From an uncultured Clostridia bacterium (GTDB lineage Bacteria; Bacillota; Clostridia; Oscillospirales; Oscillospiraceae), in the NCBI GenBank assembly GCA_946620645.1, contig CAMONN010000007.1, positions 1-32,182 on the forward strand: a DNA stretch of 32,182 bases. Reading direction: 5' to 3'. The notes beneath the pieces are model-generated. The model searched no databases, had not been told where the DNA came from, and was given only the letters and a program-made list of their open reading frames with translations. The stretch's first letter is position 1. Each line of letters opens with the position of its first letter. Made by a program: the position numbers and the translations under genes. This document shows positions 24,905-32,182 of the stretch, piece after piece.

Positions 24905-26278
24905 TTATACCTTCATCTCTCCATTTGTCAGTTCCGTGATCTTCTCTTCCAATTCCGAATCCGCCATAGACGCCGTACGCCCATCCTCATACTGGGCGTC
25001 CACCCAGGTCTTCAGATCCTGCACCAGAGGGCTGTGCTTGGTCACCTGACGATCCCCTGCCAGGCCGTAGGTCCGGTTCACCCAGTAAGCGATCCCTGCC
25101 AGGCCGGAATTCTTGCTGACAGCCACGCCGGCAGGCCTGTGAAGAATCTTATCCGTGTTAAAAATGTTATAAATCTCTTCGTCTTTCAATAGTCCGTCCG
25201 CATGAATGCCCGCCCTGGTCACGTTAAAGTTTCTGCCCACGAAGGGCGTCATGGGCGGAACGGAATAACCGATCTCCTTCTGATAGTATTCCGCAATCTC
25301 CGTAATGACGGAAGGATCCATCCCATCAAGAGAGCCGCGCAGGGAGGCATACTCCATGACCATGGCCTCAAGAGGAACATTGCCGGTGCGCTCGCCAATG
25401 CCCAGCATGGTGCAGTTTACACCGCTGGCGCCATAAAGCCAAGCCGTGGAAGCATTCGCCACCGCTTTATAAAAGTCATTATGTCCGTGCCATTCCAGGT
25501 TTTCACTTTCCACACCGGAATAATGCTGAAGACCGTAGATGATGCCGGGCACACTGCGGGGCAGCGCCACCTCTGTATAAGGAACACCGTAGCCCATGGT
25601 GTCGCAGGCCCGGATACGAACCGGGATCCCCGCATTCTGGGAAAGCTTCATGAGTTCATTGACAAACGGCACCACAAAACCGTAAAAGTCGGCACGGGTG
25701 ACATCCTCCAGATGGCAGCGGGGCATGACACCGGCCTCGAAAGCGTCCTTTACTGTCGCAAGATACATGTCCATCGCTTCGCGGCGGGTTTTCTTCAGCT
25801 TTTTAAAGATATGATAGTCGCTGCAGGAAACCAGAATACCGGTTTCGCGTATACCCAGATCCCGCACCATACGGAAGTCCTCACGACTGGCGCGGATCCA
25901 TGTGGTTATCTCCGGGAAGCGCAGCCCCAGAGCCATGCAGCGCTCAATCGCCTCACGATCCCGTTTGGAGTAGATAAAAAACTCCGTCTGACGAATCAGC
26001 CCATAGGGTCCGCCCAGCCTGGACAGCAGTTTGAAAAGGGTTTCAATCTGCTCCGGCGTATAGGGGCGGAAGGCCTGCTGCCCGTCCCGGAAGGAGGTGT
26101 CGGTAATCCAGATATCCTCCGGCATGTTCATAGGCACACGCCGATGGTTAAAGGCAACCTTCGGAATCTCGTCATAGCTGTAGACATCCCGGTACAGGAC
26201 AGGATCCTGTACATCCTGCAGAGAATAGCGATAGTCATTCTCCTCCAGAAGGTTGGTTTTCTGTGACAGTTCAAGCAT
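24905..26278 (-). CDS. Re-citrate synthase-like protein (homocitrate/isopropylmalate synthase superfamily)
   Basis: DTSFRDGQQAFRPYTPEQIETLFKLL, GPYGLIRQTEFFIYSKRDREAIERC, MPRCHLEDVTRADFYGF, LPRSVPG, EWHGHNDFYKAVANA; lacks a LeuA regulatory domain. Confidence 0.75.
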   Translation of the reverse strand: MLELSQKTNLLEENDYRYSLQDVQDPVLYRDVYSYDEIPKVAFNHRRVPMNMPEDIWITDTSFRDGQQAFRPYTPEQIETLFKLLSRLGGPYGLIRQTEFFIYSKRDREAIERCMALGLRFPEITTWIRASREDFRMVRDLGIRETGILVSCSDYHIFKKLKKTRREAMDMYLATVKDAFEAGVMPRCHLEDVTRADFYGFVVPFVNELMKLSQNAGIPVRIRACDTMGYGVPYTEVALPRSVPGIIYGLQHYSGVESENLEWHGHNDFYKAVANASTAWLYGASGVNCTMLGIGERTGNVPLEAMVMEYASLRGSLDGMDPSVITEIAEYYQKEIGYSVPPMTPFVGRNFNVTRAGIHADGLLKDEEIYNIFNTDKILHRPAGVAVSKNSGLAGIAYWVNRTYGLAGDRQVTKHSPLVQDLKTWVDAQYEDGRTASMADSELEEKITELTNGEMKV

Positions 26279-26323
26279 AGGAGGCGGCTCCTTTAAAAGA
26301 GGTTAATGTGTGTATGTATGCAA

Positions 26324-26352
26324 TTATACAGCTGTAGGCAGGAAAAGTAAAG
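26324..26352 (-). promoter_or_regulatory. Promoter of the Re-citrate-synthase-like operon
   Basis: Minus strand TTTACT, 17-bp spacer, TATAAT; coordinates approximate to a few bases. Confidence 0.65.
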
Positions 26353-26421
26353 AGGATTTCTTTTCCGGCTTCTCCGCATTCAATTCCTTATCCGCAAAGT
26401 CTGGGGTGGGACGCTGCCGCC

Positions 26422-26835
26422 TCAGGGCTGCAGGTCCTCCACATCAATACAGCGAAACCCGTTCTCCATCAGGAGCTCCGCAGTCACACCGGCTCCGTAT
26501 GTCAGAGTCCCGGAAAAGGTGCCGTCATAGCGCTGCTTTACGCCGCAGCTGGGACTGCGTGACTGAAGAATGATCAGATCCGGCCGCTCGCGCAGGGCAA
26601 TCTCCAGGCACCTCTGAGCCCCGGCACGAAACTCCCGGTCCACAATCCGCCCGTCTCTGGCTGTAACAATGCCCTCCCGGATCTCGGAGGGCACGCGCGG
26701 TGTTGGAAGGCCTCCCAGCTGCTCGGGGCAGACCCTGATCACATCATTTTCCGCCATCAGCCGGAGGACCTTCTCATTTCGGTTATTCCCTCCGTCATAT
26801 TTGCAGTTCTCGCCCGCCAGGCAGGCACTGACCAT
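26422..26835 (-). CDS. DUF523 family protein
   Basis: VSACLAGENCKYDGG, VCPEQLGGLPTPR, SRSPSCG motifs. Confidence 0.9.
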   Translation of the reverse strand: MVSACLAGENCKYDGGNNRNEKVLRLMAENDVIRVCPEQLGGLPTPRVPSEIREGIVTARDGRIVDREFRAGAQRCLEIALRERPDLIILQSRSPSCGVKQRYDGTFSGTLTYGAGVTAELLMENGFRCIDVEDLQP

Positions 26836-26901
26836 AATCTTCAGGGAGAATCACAACCCCTCATCATCTTAATTATATGCAGCAGAAAAGACCATTATCC
26901 C

Positions 26902-27441
26902 CTATGTCATGCTGTAGGTTCGGAGGAACTGCTGCGGATCCGCTCCGCCTTCCATGTAGCGGATCAGAATCTCCGCAGCGGCGTGACTGTCACTGTCGGC
27001 CTGATGGTGGTTTAGGCAGATTCCGTAATAGTCGCAGAGATCGTTCAGGCGGTGGCTGATCCCCGGGAGCAGCTTCCGGCCCATAACGACGGTACACAGG
27101 CCCCGGACGGAGGACTTCCACGGGATCTCATAGGCCGCAAGACATCTGCGGAGAACCCCCATATCGAAGCCCGCATTATGGGCCACGAGGATCCCCGAGG
27201 ACATGAGCGTCTCGATCTGTTTCCACAGTTCCGGGAAGGTTGGCTGGCCCAGGACCGTCTCCTCACTGATACCGGTAAGGCGGGTATTAAACCAGTCGAA
27301 GGGCTGCTCCGGATCCACCAGAGAGAAAAATTCACCCGTGATGCTGCCGGACTCCACAATGCTGATTCCGATGGCGCTCATACGGTTATTGTAGCGGTTC
27401 GGCGTTTCGACGTCAAACACGATATAGCGTTCATCCGGCAT
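26902..27441 (-). CDS. DnaQ-like 3'-5' exonuclease
   Basis: YIVFDVETPN (ExoI), LVAHNAGFDMGVL (ExoII), HHQADSDSHAAAEIL (ExoIII, DEDDh type). Confidence 0.85.
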   Translation of the reverse strand: MPDERYIVFDVETPNRYNNRMSAIGISIVESGSITGEFFSLVDPEQPFDWFNTRLTGISEETVLGQPTFPELWKQIETLMSSGILVAHNAGFDMGVLRRCLAAYEIPWKSSVRGLCTVVMGRKLLPGISHRLNDLCDYYGICLNHHQADSDSHAAAEILIRYMEGGADPQQFLRTYSMT

Positions 27442-27473
27442 ATGGTCTCCCTCCGGTTGTTTACAGATAATTC

Positions 27474-27502
27474 AGTATACCACAGGGACGGATGCACGTA
27501 AA
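27474..27502 (-). promoter_or_regulatory. Promoter of the DnaQ-like exonuclease
   Basis: Minus strand TTTACG (27497-27502), 17 bp, TATACT (27474-27479). Confidence 0.6.
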
Positions 27503-27614
27503 CAGGAAGAGTACTTTCGTTCGGTGTCCGGTCAGAGAAATCATTTCCGACCCGGTATTTGCAGGTTTTTGCACTGGACTTTTTCGCACGGTTTACATAA
27601 TATTGAATCAGGAT

Positions 27615-27720
27615 AAAAAAAAGCCGCCCAGGAGGGCGGCCAATATAAAAACCGGACGGTCCCTGGAGGATCAGGAGAACCGTGCCGGGAAGGAGATCGG
27701 GCAATTGCGGCCTGATCCCG
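27615..27720 (-). ncRNA. Candidate small regulatory RNA, ~106 nt
   Basis: Own promoter TTGACT-N17-TACAAT at 27727-27755; terminator GCCGCCC-TCCT-GGGCGGC-TTTTTTTT at 27615-27640; strong internal hairpin; no credible ORF. Confidence 0.6.
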
Positions 27721-27726
27721 AATCAG

Positions 27727-27755
27727 ATTGTAGCAGAGTCGGCAGGCAGAGTCAA
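27727..27755 (-). promoter_or_regulatory. Promoter of the candidate sRNA
   Basis: Minus strand TTGACT (27750-27755), 17-bp spacer, TACAAT (27727-27732). Confidence 0.7.
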
Positions 27756-27902
27756 GGGAGAGGGCTGTGATTTTACGCCACCTGCTGTCTGCCCGGCCGG
27801 GCCAAGCTTCGAAAGGTTCCTGTTTTCCGCCATTGCCCCGGGTAAACCGGTGAATGTTCGTCCGCTGTTTTTCATACTTCCGGTGGATGCAGTCCGAAAC
27901 AG

Positions 27903-27942
27903 AAAAACGGGTACAGCAGCTGTTTGGCTGCCATACCCGTAC
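27903..27942 (-). terminator. Terminator downstream of lysS
   Basis: Minus strand ACGGGTATGGCAGCC-aaaca-GCTGCTGTACCCGT followed by TTTTCT. Confidence 0.75.
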
Positions 27943-27995
27943 ATTTTTAATCCATCATGCTGAAGCACATGACATCACTTGCCTGTTACCCGATT

Positions 27996-30005
27996 TTAGT
28001 ACAGCTTTGCACCGGCCGGGATGTGCGGATCCACCATCAGGAGGTGGAGCTTTTCCTCCCCGCCCTCCTTATGGACAGCACTTATGAGCATACCGCAGGA
28101 GTCAATGCCCATCATTTTCCTGGGAGGAAGATTCGTGATGGCGATGCAGGTCTTGCCGATCAGCTGTTCCGGCTCATAATAGGCATGAATACCGCTTAAA
28201 ATGGTGCGATCCGTGCCGCTGCCATCGTCCAGTGTAAACTGGAGCAGCTTCTTGCTCTTTGGAACGGCAACACAGTCCTTGACCTTTACGGCGCGGAAAT
28301 CGGACTTGGAGAAGGTCTCGAAATCGACGAGATCCTCAAACAGCGGCTCGATCACCAGGCTTGCAAAGTCAGGCTTTTTCGCATCAAAGATCGGCATGGA
28401 AGGATCGTCCGCATTCACCGCCGGAGCCTCTTCAGACGCCGTCTCTACTGTTGCAGCCTCCTCGGATTTCTGTACACCATTCTTGTCCTTTGGTGTATCA
28501 AGCGGTTTCATCGTCGGGAAGAGCAGCACATCGCGGATGGCCGCGGAATCGGTCAGCAGCATGCAGAGGCGGTCGATACCGTAGCCTATGCCGCCTGTAG
28601 GAGGCATACCGATCTCAAGAGCGTTCAGGAAATCCTCATCGGTGGAATTTGCCTCTTCGTCGCCCTTGGCCAGCATCTCCTCCTGCGCCCGGAAACGCTC
28701 ACGCTGGTCAATGGGGTCGTTCAGTTCGGAATAGGCATTGGCCATTTCCCAGCCGTTGATAAAGAGCTCAAAGCGTTCCACATACTCGGGATCGTCCGGT
28801 TTGCGCTTGGTAAGGGGAGAGATCTCCACCGGGTGCTCCGTAATGAAAGTCGGCTGAATCAGCTTGTCCTCCACAAACTCGTCAAAGAAGAGGTTCAGAA
28901 TGTCGCCCTTGCCGTGACGCTCCTCATAGGCCACGCCCTTCGCCTTTGCGGCGGCGCGGGCCTCCTCCAGACTGTGGATTTCAGAAAAATCAACTCCGGA
29001 ATACTTTTTAACCGCCTCGGTCATGGTGACGCGGGCAAAGGGCTTGCCCAGGTCAATCTCCATCCCGTTATAGGTGACCACATCGGTGCCGAGCACCTCC
29101 CAGGCCACGTGGCGGAAGAGATTCTCCGTCAGATCCATCATGCCGTGGAAATCGGTATAGGCCTGATAGAGTTCCATCAGGGTGAACTCCGGATTGTGAC
29201 GCGTATCCATTCCCTCGTTGCGGAAGACCCGGCCGATCTCATAAACCTTCTCCAGGCCGCCGACAATCAGGCGCTTGAGGTAAAGCTCCAGAGAAATGCG
29301 GAGCTTCAAATCCTGATCCAGAGCGTTGAAATGGGTCAGGAAAGGCCGCGCCGCAGCGCCGCCGGCGTTCTGTACCAGCATCGGAGTTTCCACTTCCAGG
29401 AAGCCAAGCCCGTCGAGGTAGCGGCGGATGCTGCTGATAATACGGGAGCGCCGAATGAAGGTTGCCCGGACATCCTCGTTCATGATGAGGTCGACATACC
29501 GCATTCTGTAACGAAGATCAGTGTTGGTCATGCCGTGGTACTTTTCCGGCAGGGGACGCAGCGACTTGGAAAGCAGCTGCAGGTTTTCCACATGGATTGT
29601 GATCTCACCGGTCTGGGTACGGAAAACATAACCGCTGACGCCGATAATGTCGCCGATATCAAACTTGCGGAAGTCCTGAAACTCCTGCTCGCTGACCGCG
29701 TCCTTCCGCACGTACAGCTGAATCTGTCCTTCCCGGTCCTGGATGTGGCAGAAAATGGCTTTGCCCATCCCGCGCTTGGAAAGAATGCGCCCCGCAACGG
29801 AGACCGTGCGGTTTTCAAAGGCATCATAATTGCGCTTAATCACCGCGGAGTCCGCGCTGCGAACATAGCTTGTCACCTTAAAGGGATCCCGGCCCTCATC
29901 CTGCAGGGCCCTCAGCTTGTCCCTGCGAATCTGAAGAAGCTCCGAAAGGTCCTCCGTTGCCTCTGTCCGGTTTTCGCTCTGGCGTTCCAGATTTTCCGTA
30001 TTCAT
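27996..30005 (-). CDS. lysS: Lysyl-tRNA synthetase (class II) with fused C-terminal tRNA-binding domain
   Basis: Class II motifs (IRRYLDGLGFLEVETPMLVQNAGGAAARPF, RNEGMDTRHNPEFTLMELYQAY, GIGYGIDRLCMLLT), then linker and Trbp111/MetG-C-like domain (KSDFRAVKVKDCVAVPKSKKLLQFTLDDG...GIDSCGMLISA). Start MNTENLERQ at 30005. Confidence 0.93.
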   Translation of the reverse strand: MNTENLERQSENRTEATEDLSELLQIRRDKLRALQDEGRDPFKVTSYVRSADSAVIKRNYDAFENRTVSVAGRILSKRGMGKAIFCHIQDREGQIQLYVRKDAVSEQEFQDFRKFDIGDIIGVSGYVFRTQTGEITIHVENLQLLSKSLRPLPEKYHGMTNTDLRYRMRYVDLIMNEDVRATFIRRSRIISSIRRYLDGLGFLEVETPMLVQNAGGAAARPFLTHFNALDQDLKLRISLELYLKRLIVGGLEKVYEIGRVFRNEGMDTRHNPEFTLMELYQAYTDFHGMMDLTENLFRHVAWEVLGTDVVTYNGMEIDLGKPFARVTMTEAVKKYSGVDFSEIHSLEEARAAAKAKGVAYEERHGKGDILNLFFDEFVEDKLIQPTFITEHPVEISPLTKRKPDDPEYVERFELFINGWEMANAYSELNDPIDQRERFRAQEEMLAKGDEEANSTDEDFLNALEIGMPPTGGIGYGIDRLCMLLTDSAAIRDVLLFPTMKPLDTPKDKNGVQKSEEAATVETASEEAPAVNADDPSMPIFDAKKPDFASLVIEPLFEDLVDFETFSKSDFRAVKVKDCVAVPKSKKLLQFTLDDGSGTDRTILSGIHAYYEPEQLIGKTCIAITNLPPRKMMGIDSCGMLISAVHKEGGEEKLHLLMVDPHIPAGAKLY

Positions 30006-30033
30006 ACAGTCTGACCTCAAATGATAAAGATTC

Positions 30034-30528
30034 TCAGGTGTTATCCACCGACAGAATGTGGATATGGACCGCTCCGGAAGGCGCTTCAATGGTGACCTCT
30101 TCCCCGGCACGGTGGCCGATCAGGCCCTTACCCACGGGGGAGTCATCCGAAATACGGCCTTCCCGGGGATTGGCCTCCTGGGAACCGACGATCTCATAGG
30201 TTTCCTCAAAGTTGTCATCCATGTCCTGCACATCCACACGGCTGCCCAGGGTGATGGCGTCGCGCGGAAGATTATGGTCCACATTGTCCACGATCTCAGC
30301 GTGCTCAATGAGGTCCTTGTATTCCGCAATTTTGGAATAGAGTCTCCCCTGCTCGGTTTTTGCTTCGTCATATTCGCTGTTTTCAGACAGATCGCCGAAG
30401 CTGCGCGCTTCCTTAATCTGCTCGGAGACTTCCTTGGCGCGGTCCGTCTCCAGATAATTCAGCTCCGCCTTAAGCTCCTCCAGGCGTTCCAGACTCATTT
30501 TGTAGCGGTTAGAATTTTGATTTGGCAT
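30034..30528 (-). CDS. greA: Transcription elongation factor GreA
   Basis: LEELKAELNYLETDRAKEVSEQIKEARSFGDLSENSEYDEAKTEQG; GSQEANPREGRISDDSPVGKGLIGHRAGEEVTI. Confidence 0.95.
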   Translation of the reverse strand: MPNQNSNRYKMSLERLEELKAELNYLETDRAKEVSEQIKEARSFGDLSENSEYDEAKTEQGRLYSKIAEYKDLIEHAEIVDNVDHNLPRDAITLGSRVDVQDMDDNFEETYEIVGSQEANPREGRISDDSPVGKGLIGHRAGEEVTIEAPSGAVHIHILSVDNT

Positions 30529-30573
30529 GCTTGTTCCTCTCCTGTTATCCTGTTTATCTCCGGGTATTTTTTG

Positions 30574-31821
30574 TCAGCTCAGGTAGCGCAGGGCCTCCAT
30601 CAGCTGAGTATCATCCGAGACGCTCGCCGTTCCCTCTTCTCCGCCGGTCGTTCCGGAGGTGGTTCCGGTGGCGGAAGCATCGCGGTTAAACACAATCATG
30701 TCGGGCACAACTCCGCCTGCAGCGGCAATGTCGGTTCCGTTCGGAGACAGCAGGCTGTGGGTGGAAAGCCGCAGCGCGCTGCCGTCCTGCAGGACAATCG
30801 TTTCCTGGGTGCGCGTATTGCCCGTAGTAGGCTCACCCATGATCGTCGCCCAGCGATAGTCCTTCAGAACCGCAGCAAATAGCTCTGCCTCGCGGTAGCT
30901 GCCGGAATTGATCAGCACCACCATCGGCAGCTGAAGACTCATGCTGTCAGACTCCGTTACACGCTCCGTTCCGTCCTTGCTGATATCTGAAAACAGCCGG
31001 CCGGCGGGTAGCAGATAATCCAGAAACACCGCTGCCTCCGACGTAAGGCCGCCCGGATTATCACGAACATCAATAACAAGGGACACCGCCCCCTGCTGGA
31101 GAAGGTATTCCACCGCATCCACACAGGCCTGGCCGCTTCCGGCTTCAAAATTGTGAATCTGAACATAAGCGGCGCCGGTTTTTTCAAGCCTGTACTGAAT
31201 CGCCTGGGAATTGGCGTTGGTACAGTCGATTTCAATGGGCTCTGAAGCGCCGGAAACCGTAAGCGTAAATTTTTCGTTCATTTTGGAACGAATCAGAACA
31301 CGAACCTCATCCGTGGAGTAGGATGAAACATTTTCTCCGTTCACCGCGGTAATGATCATCCCGACACTGACGCCGGCATAGGCCGCCGGTGAGTTGGGAT
31401 AGACCGTAACGATCTGGAATCCGCCGGTGGAGTCCTTCACGAGACTCATACCGATGTCGTTGTATTCATTGGAAGAGGACAGCTGATAGGTGCGATACTC
31501 ATCGTCCGTCAGGAAGCTGCTCCAGGCATCCCCCAGCCCCGCCACCATGGCGGTCGCTGCAGAATAGCCCATACTCTTACGGTCAACGTTCTCAATATAA
31601 CGCTCGTCAATGATGTCCTTGATTTCGATGTAGCGCATGGCTTCGTCATAGTCCTCGGATCCGCCCACCGCACGGATTACCTGGTTGCGGGTCATGACAC
31701 GAGTCGCAACCACGGAAATCAGCAGCAGAATAAGCACAATCCAGAGATTGACGCTGATACTCATCAGTCTGCGCAGAAAGATGCCGATGCCGCCAAGAAG
31801 GCGGCGAGAGAATCTATGCAT
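30574..31821 (-). CDS. S41 (C-terminal processing peptidase) family protein, apparently lacking the catalytic dyad
   Basis: TM helix, PDZ (GMSLVKDSTGGFQIVTVYPNSPAAYAGVSVGMIITAVNG), S41 fold (VIDVRDNPGG, VVLINSGSYREAELFAAVLKDYRWATIMGEPTTGN). ATG at 31821 with SD GAGGAG. Confidence 0.9.
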   Translation of the reverse strand: MHRFSRRLLGGIGIFLRRLMSISVNLWIVLILLLISVVATRVMTRNQVIRAVGGSEDYDEAMRYIEIKDIIDERYIENVDRKSMGYSAATAMVAGLGDAWSSFLTDDEYRTYQLSSSNEYNDIGMSLVKDSTGGFQIVTVYPNSPAAYAGVSVGMIITAVNGENVSSYSTDEVRVLIRSKMNEKFTLTVSGASEPIEIDCTNANSQAIQYRLEKTGAAYVQIHNFEAGSGQACVDAVEYLLQQGAVSLVIDVRDNPGGLTSEAAVFLDYLLPAGRLFSDISKDGTERVTESDSMSLQLPMVVLINSGSYREAELFAAVLKDYRWATIMGEPTTGNTRTQETIVLQDGSALRLSTHSLLSPNGTDIAAAGGVVPDMIVFNRDASATGTTSGTTGGEEGTASVSDDTQLMEALRYLS

Positions 31822-31831
31822 GGGAATCTCC

Positions 31832-32182
31832 TCAGCAATTGTAGTAAGACAGCCCTCCGAAGAACTGGGCCGGGTCGGTACGGCTGCCGTTAATAAAGAC
31901 TTCGAAGTGGCAGTGGGTGCCGGTGGCACGCCCGGTAGCGCCAAGATAGCCGATGGTCTGTCCCTTGGAGACTGTTGACCCGGCTCCGACCGCAAGGCCT
32001 GACATATGGGCATAGAGGGTCTGATAGCCGTTGCCGTGATCAATAATAATATAGTTGCCGTAGCCGTCGTTATAGGTTGCGGTGGTCACAGTGCCACCGT
32101 CAGAAGCGACAACCGGCGCGCCGTCATTGCCATAGCCGTCGATGTCAATACCGCTGTGGTAACGCTGCTCCCCGGTGAAGGG
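31832..32182 (-). CDS. M23 family metallopeptidase, 3' part only (5' end outside window)
   Basis: Reading frame open to the window edge: PFTGEQRYHSGIDIDGYGNDGAPVVASDGGTV...YGNYIIIDHGNGYQTLYAHMSGL...GTHCHFEVFINGSRTDP. Confidence 0.93.
   Translation of the reverse strand, partial: PFTGEQRYHSGIDIDGYGNDGAPVVASDGGTVTTATYNDGYGNYIIIDHGNGYQTLYAHMSGLAVGAGSTVSKGQTIGYLGATGRATGTHCHFEVFINGSRTDPAQFFGGLSYYNC

Noticed and set aside
25202-26266. 354-aa plus-strand ORF
   Set aside because: Antisense to the Re-citrate-synthase-like gene; shadow ORF.
27378-27704. 108-aa minus-strand ORF across the sRNA candidate
   Set aside because: Covers the sRNA terminator and the exonuclease promoter and overlaps the exonuclease start in another frame; no domain or convincing RBS.
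28833-30014. 393-aa plus-strand ORF
   Set aside because: Antisense to lysS; shadow ORF with no motif.
1-32182. CRISPR arrays, transposases, phage genes, restriction or toxin-antitoxin modules
   Set aside because: No regularly spaced repeats and no motifs of these families seen in either strand.

Overview
The window looks like a moderately GC-rich Firmicutes (Clostridia-like) chromosome segment, mostly housekeeping genes. From left to right I see: a GyrI-like domain protein (-); tRNA-Pro(TGG) (-); two tandem CNNM/CorC (TlyC-type) proteins (-); a histidine phosphatase (+); a YjjG-like HAD hydrolase and murF (-); a MATE transporter (+); an HSL-type esterase (-); a GuaA-like synthetase lacking the amidotransferase domain (-); ymdB-like, SbcD/YhaO-like, SbcC/YhaN-like and DUF554 genes (+); a PyrR-type attenuator with pyrC and carB (+); a secreted YbjN-like protein (-); a 45-aa GTG-initiated ORF absent from the supplied track (+); an ATP-grasp/esterase pair, a DUF4037/TPR pair and a Re-citrate-synthase-like gene (-); DUF523 and a DnaQ-like exonuclease (-); lysS with a fused C-terminal tRNA-binding domain, greA, an S41-family protein and the 3' end of an M23 peptidase gene (-). 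The strongest unexplained signals are: (1) an orphan promoter-terminator unit at 27615-27755 that would encode a ~106-nt structured RNA with CU-rich anti-SD loops and a 5' end complementary to its own hairpin loop; (2) an S41 protein whose catalytic Ser and Lys positions are Arg and Asn; (3) the unannotated 45-aa small protein. No CRISPR array, transposase, phage module or clear defence island is visible. All family calls come from motif recognition by eye; no searches were run.
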